Assembly: GCA_905178155.1 (NCBI GenBank)
Contig: CAJINV010000001.1
Location: 11,825,832 to 11,889,831 of the forward strand
Reading direction: 5' to 3'
From: Amoebophrya sp. A120
Lineage: Eukaryota > Sar > Dinophyceae > Syndiniales > Amoebophryaceae
DNA: 64,000 nucleotides
Part shown: positions 1 to 13,865 of the stretch, piece after piece
Position numbering within the stretch: the first letter of the stretch is position 1
Layout: every line of letters begins with the position of its first letter
Notes under the pieces: generated by a model
Databases searched by the model: none
What the model saw: the letters and a program-made list of their open reading frames with translations, nothing else
What the model was told of the DNA's origin: nothing
Made by a program: the position numbers and the translations under genes

Positions 1-464
1 ATAGTCACGATACCCTGTCTCTGCCCTATCGTATTCCCGCATGTATTATGGATTGCAAAAATGCCTGGGTCTGGAAATTTGTAATGCTAAAAGTGAATGA
101 TAGACACACTGCAATACGCAGCTATGCATGAGAAATTTTTTGGCTGCCATGTCTTACGTATTCCGCATGGCAAGCTGCGTTTTTGCATGACAGGTAGGAG
201 GGCCTTTTCGTCCCCATGCAACACAGATTCTCGAGTCATGCCAGACAAGCATGACAAACTTGCATCCTTCCAGACCCAGACATTTTTACATTTCATATGT
301 ATTCGAGCACTTCCGCTTTTTTTGTGTTCTCGAACCCCAGTGCTCGCATGGCTACCTTCAGCTCGTGGTAGTCAATTTTTCCCGTCTTCTCGCTGTCGAA
401 AAGGTCGAAGGCTTCTCTTATCTCCTGCTTCTGCTCGTCGGAAATTTCAGGTCTGGCCACACGC
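1..464 (-). CDS. Centrin-like EF-hand protein (partial)
   Basis: Partial gene read on the minus strand; its 3' part lies beyond position 1. The exon at 464-298 translates to an EF-hand segment whose core reads [19 protein letters not shown] followed by KVAMRALGF, the signature of the first EF-hand of centrin/caltractin. The loop has Asp at position 1 and Glu at position 12, so calcium binding is plausible. The exon probably starts at 464 behind a pyrimidine-rich acceptor ending TTCAG; the upstream exon was not found. A family-1 introner (47-297) splits the gene. After removing it plus one TGTAT copy, the frame continues from 41 to 1 as a degenerate second EF-hand ([14 protein letters not shown]). 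Centrins act at basal bodies and centrosomes. Residues inside the loops diverge from canonical centrin, so this may be a centrin-related protein rather than the main centrin. Confidence 0.8.
47..297. mobile_element. Introner, family 1, copy 1 (in centrin-like gene)
   Basis: A 251-bp element with terminal inverted repeats (left TATGGATTGCAAAAATGCC, right end ...ACATTTTTACATTTCATA on the other strand orientation) and an inner CTGGGTCTGG/CCAGACCCAG pair. It is flanked by perfect 5-bp direct repeats TGTAT at 42-46 and 298-302. Removing element plus one repeat joins two centrin-like coding pieces in frame. It is the most diverged of the six family-1 copies. Confidence 0.85.
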
Positions 465-1232
465 CTGAACAGTAGAAATTTGTTGCATTGATTTGAGTTG
501 AAACTCTTGATCTTAATCAGATTTTCTGTGGATTTCGAGAAAGGAGAAGGACGCCAGCTTGCTGCATACTAATAATCATTCTACCCGGTGCCTCCGGGTC
601 GTGACCTGAACCTGCTCGTGGTTGCGTTTCCAAATCGCAAAAGCGATGTCCCGCCTTCCATCCGTCGCGACATGATTTTTGGATTTCTAGTCTGGCACTA
701 CTTTCGACCGAACAAAACTGAATTAAACGAATTCAATCGCTGTTTTGAATAGCTTTCTTGAATAGACGAAAAATGCTCGAGCCTATCGCAAAGGCAACCT
801 AAGTCGAAAAAAAGGTCGGACTGATTTGCGCGCTCGAAACCGTGCGGAGAAAAAAAGGAAAACACACCTTTGCAGCTGCTGTCCAGCTTTCTCACACGCA
901 TTTGCAAATTTGTCATACTGTGTCACAGCTCTCCTCTGATGTTTACACGAAGCAACAAAATTGCAGTGGCAAAGTGTACAACGAACACATGGAAACTTGT
1001 TCTGCGGAGAGAACACGAAGATGGCAGAACTTCAGCTGCACAGTTCAGAAAACAAGAGGCCGCGCAGTGGCAGCGGACCCTGACCAGCTTGCACTGACAG
1101 ACTGCGACTCCGATTCTTACATAAAACACAACGAGCGCGCTTCTGCATACTTCAAATCTTCTTCTGGTAGTGGGATAAAGGTCAGCGATACACGGGACGC
1201 AGGCGAATGATGCTCCGCTGCCCTATCTTGTG
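465..1232. other. Unassigned stretch upstream of centrin-like exon
   Basis: Probably holds the first centrin intron, an unrecognised first exon and the 3' side of the next gene. No convincing coding exon, RNA gene or repeat was seen. Short open frames here lack recognisable content. Confidence 0.4.
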
Positions 1233-2297
1233 TTACGCCCACGAGACCTCAAACCTTGAAAGGTCCTCCCCATCCTGCGTGAATTTCAGGCCCCTGGATT
1301 CGAAGAAGCGCCGCACCAGGGGCATCACATTCGCGTACTTTGCTTCCGGTCCGGGCAGACGGACAAACGCACTCCCTCCATCAATTTCCTTTTGCCGCTG
1401 CTCTGCCCAAGCCTCACTCTCCATCACTGCGTCCTCATATTCGGACGGCCACATCGTTTTGCCTTCGATGGAGTAGATTCTGTCTCCGAGCCCGATTTCA
1501 AAACGGGTGTTGCCTGGGAATCGGACCCTATCCGGGTCCCGGATCCAGAAAACCTGACCCGGGGCTGTCGTTGTCCCTGCTTCCACGTGAACAACCGAAT
1601 CGAATATGTTGGTTACCGCACTATGAAGCAGGTTTTCCACATCTTCCGCACGTTTTCTCATTGCGATCTCAGAAAATAACTGCGAGTTGAGCATGACTGC
1701 GTTGACCGGGTCCGGAACGAACTCTTTAATCTTAAGAAAAAGCTCGACCGGGAGATGTGCAGGCGAAACCCGGCCGCTTTGCCTCCGCACGACGCCCATC
1801 CACACACGCAGTTGCTCTTGCAACACCGATTTGCTCAAACTCTCGCTTGTTGTGACGATGCACTCGTCATTTGCTTTTGAAAACGCTGCCCTCACACGAG
1901 GTCCACCCTGCCAAAATTCGGCCGTTCTACCAGGCGTTTGCGAGGACGCCGCACCATCCTTCGACTTTTTATGGTCCGGATTGGCCAGCCACACGAGAGC
2001 GTCTTGGGATGCGGGTGGGTTAGAGCAAAACCAACCAGCTCCCGCAGCGATGCGGCAATTGCGATGCCAATCATAGATATTCCATAAACCTCTTCCTTCA
2101 TCCGCTGCGCTTTTGCATTCCTTTAGAAGGGCAGCAGTGGAGGCTGAATTCGCCTTGGTTGCTTTTTTGTAAGATTCTGTGTTGACACTCCGCTTTCGCT
2201 GCTGTTGCTCCATGAATCTCAAATAGCTGCTCTCCATCCAGCTGATATAGTCCTCTGAATGAATTGGACACGGTTCGCCTCCTGGCTGCATCGACAT
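1233..2297 (-). CDS. Hypothetical protein
   Basis: Uninterrupted minus-strand frame ending at 1233. The first in-frame ATG is at 2297 (MSMQPGGEPC), giving 354 residues; the frame stays open a little further upstream, so an earlier exon is possible. No family is recognised. It begins with a Ser/Lys/Ala-rich stretch. Near the middle is a segment LPVELFLKIKEFVPDP that faintly recalls an F-box helix, too weakly for a call. The last third is more hydrophobic and ordered (GQVFWIRDPDRVRFPGN, RFEIGLGDRIYSIEGKTMWP), suggesting a beta-rich folded domain. Coding status is supported by the long frame, balanced composition and same orientation as its neighbours. It sits between the centrin-like gene and prolyl-tRNA synthetase. 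Confidence 0.6.
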   Translation of the reverse strand: MSMQPGGEPCPIHSEDYISWMESSYLRFMEQQQRKRSVNTESYKKATKANSASTAALLKECKSAADEGRGLWNIYDWHRNCRIAAGAGWFCSNPPASQDALVWLANPDHKKSKDGAASSQTPGRTAEFWQGGPRVRAAFSKANDECIVTTSESLSKSVLQEQLRVWMGVVRRQSGRVSPAHLPVELFLKIKEFVPDPVNAVMLNSQLFSEIAMRKRAEDVENLLHSAVTNIFDSVVHVEAGTTTAPGQVFWIRDPDRVRFPGNTRFEIGLGDRIYSIEGKTMWPSEYEDAVMESEAWAEQRQKEIDGGSAFVRLPGPEAKYANVMPLVRRFFESRGLKFTQDGEDLSRFEVSWA

Positions 2298-3016
2298 TTT
2301 GTACAACTTGCGAAGAGAGATTGGATTATTTGCCTCCAGTGCAAAAAGAAGCACATGAAAGTGTCAAAACTGCGACTTCAAGGACCGCTAGCATAAGCAA
2401 CAGGAGAGGATGAATCACAGAAGTTTTCGAAATGTAAACAGTACAGATGTAGTTTGAAGCACAACAGGACTTTTTGAAATGCAGAGAATTCTTTCGCGTG
2501 ATCTGGATCTGTGTACGAATATCACGATGCATTGATGTAACGAGCCAGATGGAGCCTATGAAAGACCTTCGTCGCTTTTTTGATCGGCCCCAGGAAGAAA
2601 ACAATCACTGGGCAAAGACCTCTTTTTCAACTAATATCCCGTGAGTGAGATCGGAAATTGCTCATGCTCACACCAGGCAATCTCGCGTGGTGCAGTACTA
2701 GGGAAGACTCGCAAGTACGCTTACGAAGCATTGCCTTGCCCGGATGAACACAGAACAGTTCCGCAAGCTAAATTTTCAACCACAATCACCCACTTTTGTC
2801 CATGCCTGCGATACTTCTTCATTTTATGCGATTCTCATGGCGTTTGGATGCGTTGTATCTGCGTATACGTGTGGTTCCGATGTGGTATCTGCGTATACGT
2901 GATGATGAACTTCAGGTTGTGTGTGTGCTCAACTAAGTTGCAGTGGCAACCTTTCGTCGCTACTCCGCTTCAACACTCAAGTCGGCAAATCCGGGCGACG
3001 CGTCCTGCGACGCCGT
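2298..3016. other. Intergenic stretch
   Basis: Between the hypothetical gene and the end of prolyl-tRNA synthetase. A short direct repeat, GTATCTGCGTATACGTG, occurs near 2857 and 2884. No other gene or RNA signal is seen. Confidence 0.4.
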
Positions 3017-5282
<2,266 letters not shown>

Positions 5283-5931
5283 GGTGGGCGTGATTGTGAA
5301 TCGGCACTTCTGATGGAAGATGGATAAAAAAGTGTGTTTCGGTAGGAAGTGATTACAAAAAGGGTTTTTGTAATTGTGTAGAAATGGTCGCGTTCGTGAA
5401 TAAACTTGGCGGACACAGCAAGATGTCGTGTGTGCCACAAAAATGATTGCGAAACTATATGTGGTCGTGAAAATTACTACTGAATGTGAAACTGCGCTAC
5501 AACTGGAGCGGCCTGATGTGATACAGGATAGCGATAAATTACATTCTGTATTCGTCGGCGGCAGATGAGATCCAAGCAAGGAAATAGCTCATGGATCTGC
5601 ACTTCGAGGATCGAGATCTTGCCCAGCTGGCTTGCAAAGAAACCTGGAACCTACGATCCTTCTTTCGAAACTAAAACTGCTGGTTTTCATATCTATCGGT
5701 CGCAATGCAGATCGCGTCACTTGCGAACGGCTAGTGAAGTTCTTTCTAGAAGTAAAAGTAAAACAAAGTCGATCTCGTGCTGGATCTGTAAAAAAATACG
5801 AGTCAACATCTGCGAAGATCTGAAGCGAGACGCGGCTCTGGAACTAAATCAGAACAGATCGGGGCGGTCTCTTTTCAAATTATGTCATAGAAGTTGTGAC
5901 ACGATGCGAATGGCAGCATGCTAAGCGTAGG
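5283..5931. other. Intergenic stretch
   Basis: Upstream of prolyl-tRNA synthetase and downstream of the methyltransferase gene. AT-richer than its neighbours. No gene or repeat recognised. Confidence 0.4.
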
Positions 5932-8159
5932 CTAGAGTTCGTTCTTCCCTAGCTTCTCCTCTTCCTCTGTTTCCGCGCTAACCCAATAGCGATTTTCGCA
6001 TATTATGTCTTCGATGAAGCCCATTCCTTTCAGCCGCAGCCTGTCCTTTCTCACATACTGAGCCGCGAAGGCTTCGAAGCTCATGCTCTCCCACGTGGGA
6101 AGCTTTAACGAAAAGCACTCGAACCCGTAGTGCGCCACGAAATGGAGTAAATCGACGTGGTCCGTCCCGGTATTTGCGAGCATCGCCGGCTTATCAAGTG
6201 CAAAAATGTCTGGGTCTGGAAGAGTGCATGTTTGTCATGCTTGTCTGGCATGACTCTCCAATCTGTCATGCACGTTACCCAAGAGCTCCATTTTTCTGTG
6301 ATGCAGAAACGCAGTTTGTCATGCAGAATAGGCAACACCTAGAAGCTCAGAAACTTGTCATGCTGAGCCAGCATTTGTGGCCTCATCATGAGACGCCACC
6401 CAGCATCACAAGTTTCCAGACCCAGACATTTTTACATTTGGTACGGCTGGTACTCGAAAACCAGGTAGTGGACCATCGTGTGCTGCAACAATCTCTCCGC
6501 CCCTTTGAGCACGTAGAGCTCCGCGCCTTCCGTGTCGATTTTCAGCAAATCAATTTTCTTCAACTCTGCGGGAAAGTGCCTCGCGTTGGTAGCTGCCGTT
6601 GCGTCTGAAAGTCCGAAAAGATCGTCCAGCGTGACCACGGCAACCTCCTCCTCTTCCATATCTGGCGGCCCATCGAGGTACCCCATCAAGGCTAGACTCG
6701 TGTAGTCGTAGCGGGACAGTACCTTCTGTGCCCTTGCCGCGGCACCAAGCGCTGCCCCGATGAGATGGAAGAAGCCCGGTTGCGGGGTTGCATTTTTTTC
6801 AGCTGCATGATCCGCTTTCGTGTCTCCTTTGTCATTGTCATTGTCTTTCCCCTCCAGTCGCTCCCGCTCCTCGAGAATATGCTGTTCATTCATGGCTTTG
6901 ACGTGTGCAATCTCATCAAGTGTGAGCACAGGCCGGCCTTGCAAGTGAGCCGCGAGTTGAGCGGTGGTTGTCACTACTCCGCTACTCGACGCTGCGTCGG
7001 TTTTGTTCACAAATTCTTTTTCCGGCAATAATTTCCCCGGAACGACCGGAACCGGGCCTTCCACGTTCTCTTTCCTCCAGTACGGAAAGTTTTTGCGCAT
7101 CAGATTTCTGTTTCGCTTTACCATCTCGAAGCCAACACCGATGCAACCAAGTTCGACGATGGCCTTGGCCCAGTCGCCTCCGTCAAAAACACCGACGTCA
7201 AAGACGACTTTTCTCCTGGTTGGCTTGGCGGCATCACTGTCAACAAACGCCGGCTCGGATATTCTGCGCAGCAAGTCCAGCGAGCCCTGCAATCCGAAGT
7301 TGCTGTGCACCATCCCGAGCATCGGGGAAATTCTTGTGTTCGGGATGTGTTCGATAAAAGTAGTGTTCTCACTCTCATGTAGCTCCGCCGCTGCATCTAC
7401 TTTCACCGAGCTACTTCTTCCGCCGTGATTCCAGCGGTTTTTCTTCACTTTCACGAAGTACGGGAACCGGGGCTTTGCGTCGACGGAGATCACGTTGTCC
7501 TCTACATCGTAAGTCCCTATCACTTGTTCCACCTGCCCAAAAAGTGGCCAGGACAGCAGGTCCGGCTGCCGGAGCGCGAGCGGATTCAGCTCCCGCGCGA
7601 AATCCTTCGCTAGGGTTTTAAACGACGCGGAGTGCTGGGGGTGGTGAAGAGAGAGATAGATCAGAAAGGACAGAAAGCCTTCCCGGCACTCCTTAAAATG
7701 CTCACGGAAGTAGGCGAAAAGACTTTGCGGCTTGTTTTGATCTTCTACTTGGGCAGCTCTCGTCCCGGCTTCGGCTTTTTCATCTTCTGGGTGACTTCCT
7801 CCGGCCTCGTAAGTAGGTGGGAGCTCTTGCGGATCGATGATCTCTCCGTCGATTGTAAGGACTTTGTTCGTGAGCTCGACAAAATCGGGACTCGCACCCA
7901 TTTCCGCCGGATAGGGGGCAGAGGCCTGCAGAACACGCTGAAGACTGGTCCACGGTTCGTCGGCGCAAGTCTTCGTTGGCGGGGGCGACATGTCCACTGC
8001 AAGCTCGGCGCTGGCATGGTCTCCGCCGAGGAGCACCAAGCACGACAAAAGCAACGACGCAGGGAGGTGGGACGTCATTTTGTCTTTTACGGCTCTTTTC
8101 CTCCGGCGCGGCCTATTATTTCTGGATGTCCTGAAGATCTTCTTCGTCAAGTTCAGCAT
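5932..8159 (-). CDS. FkbM-type SAM methyltransferase, secretory/membrane anchored
   Basis: Two exons: 8159-6444 and 6186-5932, separated by a family-1 introner (6192-6443). Spliced length is 656 residues from ATG 8159; a downstream ATG gives a cleaner signal peptide (MTSHLPASLLLSCLVLLGG). A long variable N-terminal region is followed by a SAM-binding segment VVFDVGVFDGGDWAKAIVEL with FEMVKRNRN. After an insert of about 130 residues rich in charged residues comes the FkbM hallmark IDLLKIDTEGAELYVLKGAE and VHYLVFEYQP. The introner interrupts the gene just after EYQP; splicing continues as AMLANTGTDHVDLLHF. FkbM enzymes O-methylate sugars or small molecules. The hydrophobic N-terminus suggests ER/Golgi action on glycans, which is inference. 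The substrate cannot be told. Confidence 0.8.
6192..6443. mobile_element. Introner, family 1, copy 2 (in FkbM gene)
   Basis: 252 bp, ends TATCAAGTGCAAAAATGTC and its near-complement, flanked by CGGCT at 6187-6191 and 6444-6448. The interior is very similar to copy 3 (15844-16109), sharing long runs such as TGCATGTTTGTCATGCTTGT. Excision of element plus one CGGCT joins ...EYQP to AMLANTG in frame. Allowed intron ends include GT..CC and CC..AG but never GT..AG. Confidence 0.93.
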
Positions 8160-9266
8160 TTTCACACTCCGATGCTGTAGCTCGATGCAAGTGGAAAGCG
8201 AAAAATCTGGTTTGTCTCAACACCAGGAGGATCCATATGAGAAAGTACTCAACCCTTGGAAATTATGACGAAGTCCGAAATAACAAACCAACCAGACAGA
8301 AGAAAATTGGCACCAGAATCGAAAAAGTGCAAAATTTTTGTGGCACTGGTCGAGTCTAGCAGACGAACACGATGCGGCAATGCTTTGAATCGACATCAGG
8401 AACAAATAGAAAAACGCAAGGCAATTTGTTGTTTATGAAGAAGACAGTTCTGATTATGATCTGGTAATTGTAATTTCGGTGCGACAAACAGCCCAATATA
8501 ACCTTGATCAAAAACGAAGCACATTTGCAAGAAGAAATGTCCGCCTGAGATGACTCTGTAGCCTTAGCGGCCTCTCTTACGTGCTGCACCGCTGCAATGA
8601 CCACTAAGCAAGAGGAGACGAAACCAAGTGAGCATGAAACAGGAGGAAATTCGACTGTACTGGAGTCTTCGTAAAAATTCATAGTTCAACTAATCTCCTT
8701 TTGATGTGTACCCAAGGACGGGGACATCAAGGTTTACGCTTTTGCTCTCTGTAGTAATCGGTGAAATACTTTTTTTTTGTATTTGTTGGTACGGCCTTAT
8801 ATGTACGATAACTTTTTTTTGCACTGGAAGTAGTGGTCTACCCGTCCTGCTGCACAAACGGGTTTTATTTTTCCCGTTGCAATATATCAACGAACCTGCT
8901 TTATTAGAGTCCCACATACGCATGGGGGCGACATATTTATTTCCCGATGGCGTTAAGGGCTTACAGGTGCAAGCAAGGAGGCGCCTTCGCTAAATGAAAA
9001 AAATATGATCAGATTTCGAGTTTCCATTCGTCGAAGAAGTGGACAAAAAACAAGAATGCGCCTCCTCGATTCAGAGACGAGGATAGAAGCTTTTCTGTGG
9101 ATAGGAAAAGTTCCGAAAGCGAATTAAAATTTCACGACTCGATGTACGAATGAACACGCTGTGAGTACATCGCGCTACTGTGTGTAAGTAAAGAACGACG
9201 CTCCAGCCCCGAACATGCGTCGGTAGGCTGATTGTCAATTCAAGTAGTTTCCTACTGTCTATCGAA
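8160..9266. other. Intergenic stretch
   Basis: About 1.1 kb between the FkbM gene start and the end of the next minus-strand gene. It contains T-rich runs near 8770-8820. No exon, RNA or repeat is convincingly visible. Confidence 0.4.
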
Positions 9267-12200
9267 TTAGGCCGTAACAGGGCGTTGCCACTGAGAAGCG
9301 TTACCGGACAGGTCGTCGTCGTCCTCGGGAATGTAAGAAGAAGTCCAAGAGTTGTCAATGGAGCGCAGCGACGGCTCCGAGAAGAGCCTGGGGGTCGCGT
9401 CGCTCCCGCGGGTAGCCCGTTGCGAACCGGCTTGCCAGGACACTTCGGAACTGTGGTACGACGTCAGGGGGTCCTCTCGGTGCCTGGTCGCGTCGGAGTT
9501 GGACGTGCGAAACGCGTAGTCGCTCCTGCTTGACAACTGGTCACTTCTGTTGTACATGTCGTATAACGCAGGAGGATTAGAACCACGCCGCGTCGCATTC
9601 CCAACCTCGTGGAGAAACGTCGGCCAGGCGAGCGCATCATCCGCCTGGCCCGCCGCGTGGTGCTCGTCCCTGACTAGCTGTACATGCGTTCCTGAGGGAG
9701 CGGGGCTAGCCATCCCGAGTCCTAGCACCCCGAGCGTCGTATCATCTACCGAAGAATGCGCGTCGTCGTGTCGCTCGAGGAAGTGGTGGTGCCCGATTGT
9801 GGCCCCCACGGAAGACGGGCAGCGGGAGAAAGGGCGGGCTACGGGGTAGCCTGCTGCGGTTTTGGCTTGCACGCTTTGCTGACCACCGGCAGGGTCGACG
9901 TTACAGATCATGCCATTCCGACCTTGCATCGACCCGCCCTCCAGCGCTTCGTCCTGCGCAGGTACCGGTCGATTTCCCGGAGAGTGGTCCGGTGACTCCC
10001 TACTCTCCGGCCGCAAGACGTATCGGGGTAAAAATCGCCTATCCTCGGGACGCAGATGCAGCAGGCCAGCATTGTCGCGAGCACCCGAATTCAAAACCGC
10101 AACGTTACTGCAGCGCGACGTGAGCTCGCTGCTGTCGCGGCTCCGCGAAGTTTCCGCAGACAGGCGCTCGCCTTCTTCGCCGGCCTCCGCCCCGCTTCCT
10201 CGACTCGTCTGCTCCGGCGCTGCTCTTGGCATGTTACTGGAGTCCACTTCGAGCACATCCACAGCTTGGTCTGGAGCGTACTTGTACCGCTCCACACCCT
10301 CCCCCCACACCATGGCGCGGATGCGGTGGAGTTCTGGTCGGTCGATGACTCGACTGCTTTCCTATGAGAGTGCACAACTCCCCCTCCCCCTCATTTGTAT
10401 AGCATGAACGGCAATACAAGCATCAGCAAGAATGCCGGTTTTGCATGACAAATCTACACTGGATTGTAGTGCTATTTGGGCTACGAGAGCTTGTCATGCA
10501 AACAGTGCCAAGAGGCAAAGGGTGTACTTGCCATTTTGCATGACAAATGAGTGGGAGGGGGAGTTGTGCACTGTCATATTTCCCCCGATGACGACCTTGC
10601 GTTGCTCACGGAGGCTTGTTCGTCCCAACCTTGATTCGCAGCGACGGAGCTGCTCGGGGAGGCATTCCGCCAAAATGCATCCAGGCACGCACGGGGACTT
10701 TGTCGCGGCGCTGCGCTGTGCGTGGAAAGTTCGCCAGTGTGCGGTTTCTCTACAACTACTCCCTCAATCGCTGAACGCCGCTCCGACGGGTCCACTTCCC
10801 CGGTGAGTACTATCGCGTTGATGGCGTGCATCAGCGCCTCCTCCGCAGCGCTGTCGCTCCGCAGCTTCCAGGACGCACGCGGCCCGGAACCCGCATTGCT
10901 GCAGGGACTTGGTCCGGAGTGGAGAGGCGGCTGCACCGGATCCATTGACAATTGCTGCACGGTGCTGACTGACGCAGTAGATGTTGGACGATCTGATGTG
11001 AAGTTACAGAAAGCGGTTCATGCTGACATGGATCAGAGAGGACAACATCTGGCAACAGAACTTTAAGGATCGGATACGCTAGTAAATGAATCGGGCAGAG
11101 ACTGATGAATGAAATGACCGCTACCATCAAATGCTGACACCTCACCCCAACATTTCGGCTCACGACATATTCTTAGTGATTACCTGAAAAAGCGGACACA
11201 GCCGTGTTATTTCCACCAGCACAAGTTTCCTGACCAGCCGTCTCCTCCGGTGCAACGGACCAACTGTGTGCGCTTCTGGTGGGGAGGCAGTTAAGGAGGG
11301 CCCGGATTACGAACACGTAGCAGCACTCTCTGCAGCCGAACCGCTGGCACTGGTTCCTTATCTCAGTCCCTGCTAACGACTCTAGCGCCAGTCCGTCGGG
11401 TGTGGGTTCCTGAAGGGCAGATCGACCCATCTGCGCCGCGTGATGATCCGTGAGTTCTTCAGGAGGATACAACCTTTTTCCTGCTCCCCTGTGTTCTTCA
11501 CAGGATTTCGCTTCTGACGCTGCGGCAATTCGGCTGTTGCCAATAACGGTTGCGCCGACCGAGCAAGACGGCTGTAGGTGCTCCGCAGGGACGTTGGTGT
11601 CCTCCTCCTCGACGTCGTCCCATGGCAGTTTATTTCTTCTAACTTCGCCTGCGAGAAATCCTAATCCCCCTGCGCGAACCGTCGCGGGTCGCCGTGCTCC
11701 GGCGATTGGCGCCGGGCCTTGCTTCGTCGACTTCGGCGAAGCGCAAGGGGACGGCGCGCAACTTGACGTTCCACCTTCAGATAGTTCTTGCTGGTGTTCC
11801 TGCTGCACTCCCCCGTCGTCAGAGGACCTAAGCGACAGCAGTGGTAGGTTGCTCAAAGACGGCCCGTGCGGCCAGTTGGCCACGCGGGAAGACGGGGTCG
11901 CGGGGGATGTTGACCCGCATGTCGTGGTGAGTTGACTATTACTGTGGGATGCAAACCGTCCCCGGTCAACCGGACTTTTTGGAGCTACACGGTGCCCTTG
12001 AATCCTCCGTCGCGGGGAGCGTAGACCGCCCCGCGCGGAAGAGGCGGCGGGAGTGTTCGTGTCACCGTCGCTTGTGTCCGAGTCCTCGCTGGACGGCGAC
12101 CGAAAGCGCCGGACAAAATCCACTTGCCCGTATCTCGTCAAAGCTGTTTGCGCCACCGCGGCCGAGAGTGCAAGTGGCGGAACGACTGAGGACGAAGAAG

Positions 12201-12960
12201 AGGAAGCAGACGGCTCGTTCCGCGGCTGCGCTTGACGCCCTCTCGTACTTTCGATTGTCGTGTGCGGCAACGTGTGAAAGGCAGAAGCGTCGATCCTCTG
12301 TTGCTGCTCCTGCGTCTCCGGGCTCGCCGCACTCACAGGATGCTGTGTGTGCGGCGGCACGTGCAGCAGTGGAGGTAATTGTACCTGGCATGAAGCCGGC
12401 TTGCAAGAAGAATGCTGCAGCTGCACGGACGACGCTGGTATGGACTGCGACGGGTCGAAACGGTTTCGAAGCGTGGGACCGCTGAGATTCGTATACATCA
12501 GCGACGAGTTGTCTTGTGCATCTTTTATTTGCGCGGACTTGTTGTCTCTCTGCACACTGGGGGGAGCGGTGTACTGGCGCGTTGCGCGTTCCTCCGTTGC
12601 GCTCCAAATGTCCTCATCATCTGACCAGTACAGGCGGCGGTCTGCATCAGTTACAAAGCGTGCGGAGAGTGGCGTATTGTTGCGTTCGTCTGCTGTCCGC
12701 TGCAAACCCGTCACTTTGTCGGGCTTTAGAGATGCTTCGGTAAACTGCTGCTCTTTTCCACTTTCTGCGATTTTTGCATCGGATTCCACATCATGCCGCC
12801 CGAACGTCGTTGGGCCAACGACAGAGGTTCTTGAAATGAAAGACGCGCGTGCCGCAAAAGCAGTCGCTTCCAAGTGCGGCGCCGAAAAGTTGCTAAGGGC
12901 CAGCTGGAGGGTCACCAGAAGGGTAACAGAGACGCTTTTGGTTCTATTCCATCTCGACAT
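9267..12960 (-). CDS. Secreted low-complexity hypothetical protein
   Basis: Three exons: 12960-11184, 10992-10579 and 10357-9267, totalling 3282 nt (1093 residues, divisible by three). Exons 1 and 2 are joined by a canonical GT-AG intron; exons 2 and 3 by a family-3 introner. The product starts MSRWNRTKSVSVTLLVTLQL, a basic then hydrophobic run like a signal peptide or anchor. The rest is Ser/Arg/Pro/Gln-rich and largely disordered, with acidic aromatic patches (RRLYWSDDEDIWSATEE, KLPWDDVEEED). Exon 3 is Ser/Arg-rich and ends with an acidic stretch PEDDDDLSG. No domain is recognised. Such proteins are common as secreted or surface factors in alveolates, but no function is assigned. It has a long clean frame and conserved splice phases, so it is very likely a real gene. 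Confidence 0.75.
10363..10578. mobile_element. Introner, family 3
   Basis: 216-bp element with ends TATGAGAGTGCACAACTCCC and TATGACAGTGCACAACTCCC (each read inward), followed by a C-rich then CATTTGT inner repeat. Flanked by perfect TTTCC direct repeats at 10358-10362 and 10579-10583. Excision of element plus one repeat joins NARSSSGE to SSRVIDRPEL in frame. The interior carries GCATGACA motifs also seen in family 1. Confidence 0.9.
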
Positions 12961-13865
12961 GGTCGGAATAGTGAAGACTGATAGCGTGGGTCAAACGTAA
13001 AAAAAAATATCAATAAAAATCAAAGCGCTCACACGAAGTGAAACGGTATTCCGAAACACCCAAAAAGGGAACGTGTCGGTACGTAAATTGGCTGAGACTT
13101 GTTCGTTTACGTAATGAAGGATCGTGTCTACTTATAAATATTTTTTCAAATTAATGGCGGCTTCCAGTTTCAAAGGTAATAGGGCTTTCTCATTGATGAT
13201 TCTCCTACTTAAGATTCATCGCTGTTGTTTTCGAGACAGAAACAAACATTGTACTTGCAGAAAAAAAACACAACTGCTACTATTACGAACTTTGGGAGAT
13301 TGAAGGTACATCTTTATTTGCAGATATCATGCTCATCGAGACACAGTAGGCGATGAACAAGGGTATCATCACAAGCATTGACGAATGATCTTTCTTTTCT
13401 TCTTGATATAGCAGTTAGCTAGATCTTCTTCTCTTGCTGTGCCACACTGCACGTGCGTCAGTAGACTACTACGAACAATGCTACTGCATACTTGCGAAGA
13501 AAAGTCCGCGTGGTCCGGGTACTGTGCCAGATCCCCTTCAAATCGACGCGTTGCTCCTACCTTCCACGCCCAAAAAAACACTAAAATGTTCTAAATCCCT
13601 TGGAGATGACAAGATTCCACCATCTGCAAGTTTTGCGTAAAGTTAGTTAATCTTAAACCAAACTGGTGCGTCGCAATTCGATGTGAGAAAAGGTTACGTT
13701 ATCTGCTTAGCATATTTTCACGTTTTCGGTTCAAAAAAATATAGATATTCGTGGGCAAAACCAAAAGAGTAGGTACTACCAAATAGGCTTGACCTCCCAA
13801 GCCTCCTAACTGCAAACCACTTTAAAAATAATCACAGCGCCCGACCACACGTCCTCTTCCGCTCG
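12961..13865. other. Intergenic stretch
   Basis: About 0.9 kb between the start of the secreted-protein gene and the stop of Erv46. AT-rich. No gene, RNA or repeat recognised; short open frames have no recognisable content. Confidence 0.4.

Noticed and set aside
97..468. Plus-strand open frame of 123 codons over the first introner
   Set aside because: It runs through the introner and antisense to the centrin-like exon, which has clear homology on the minus strand.
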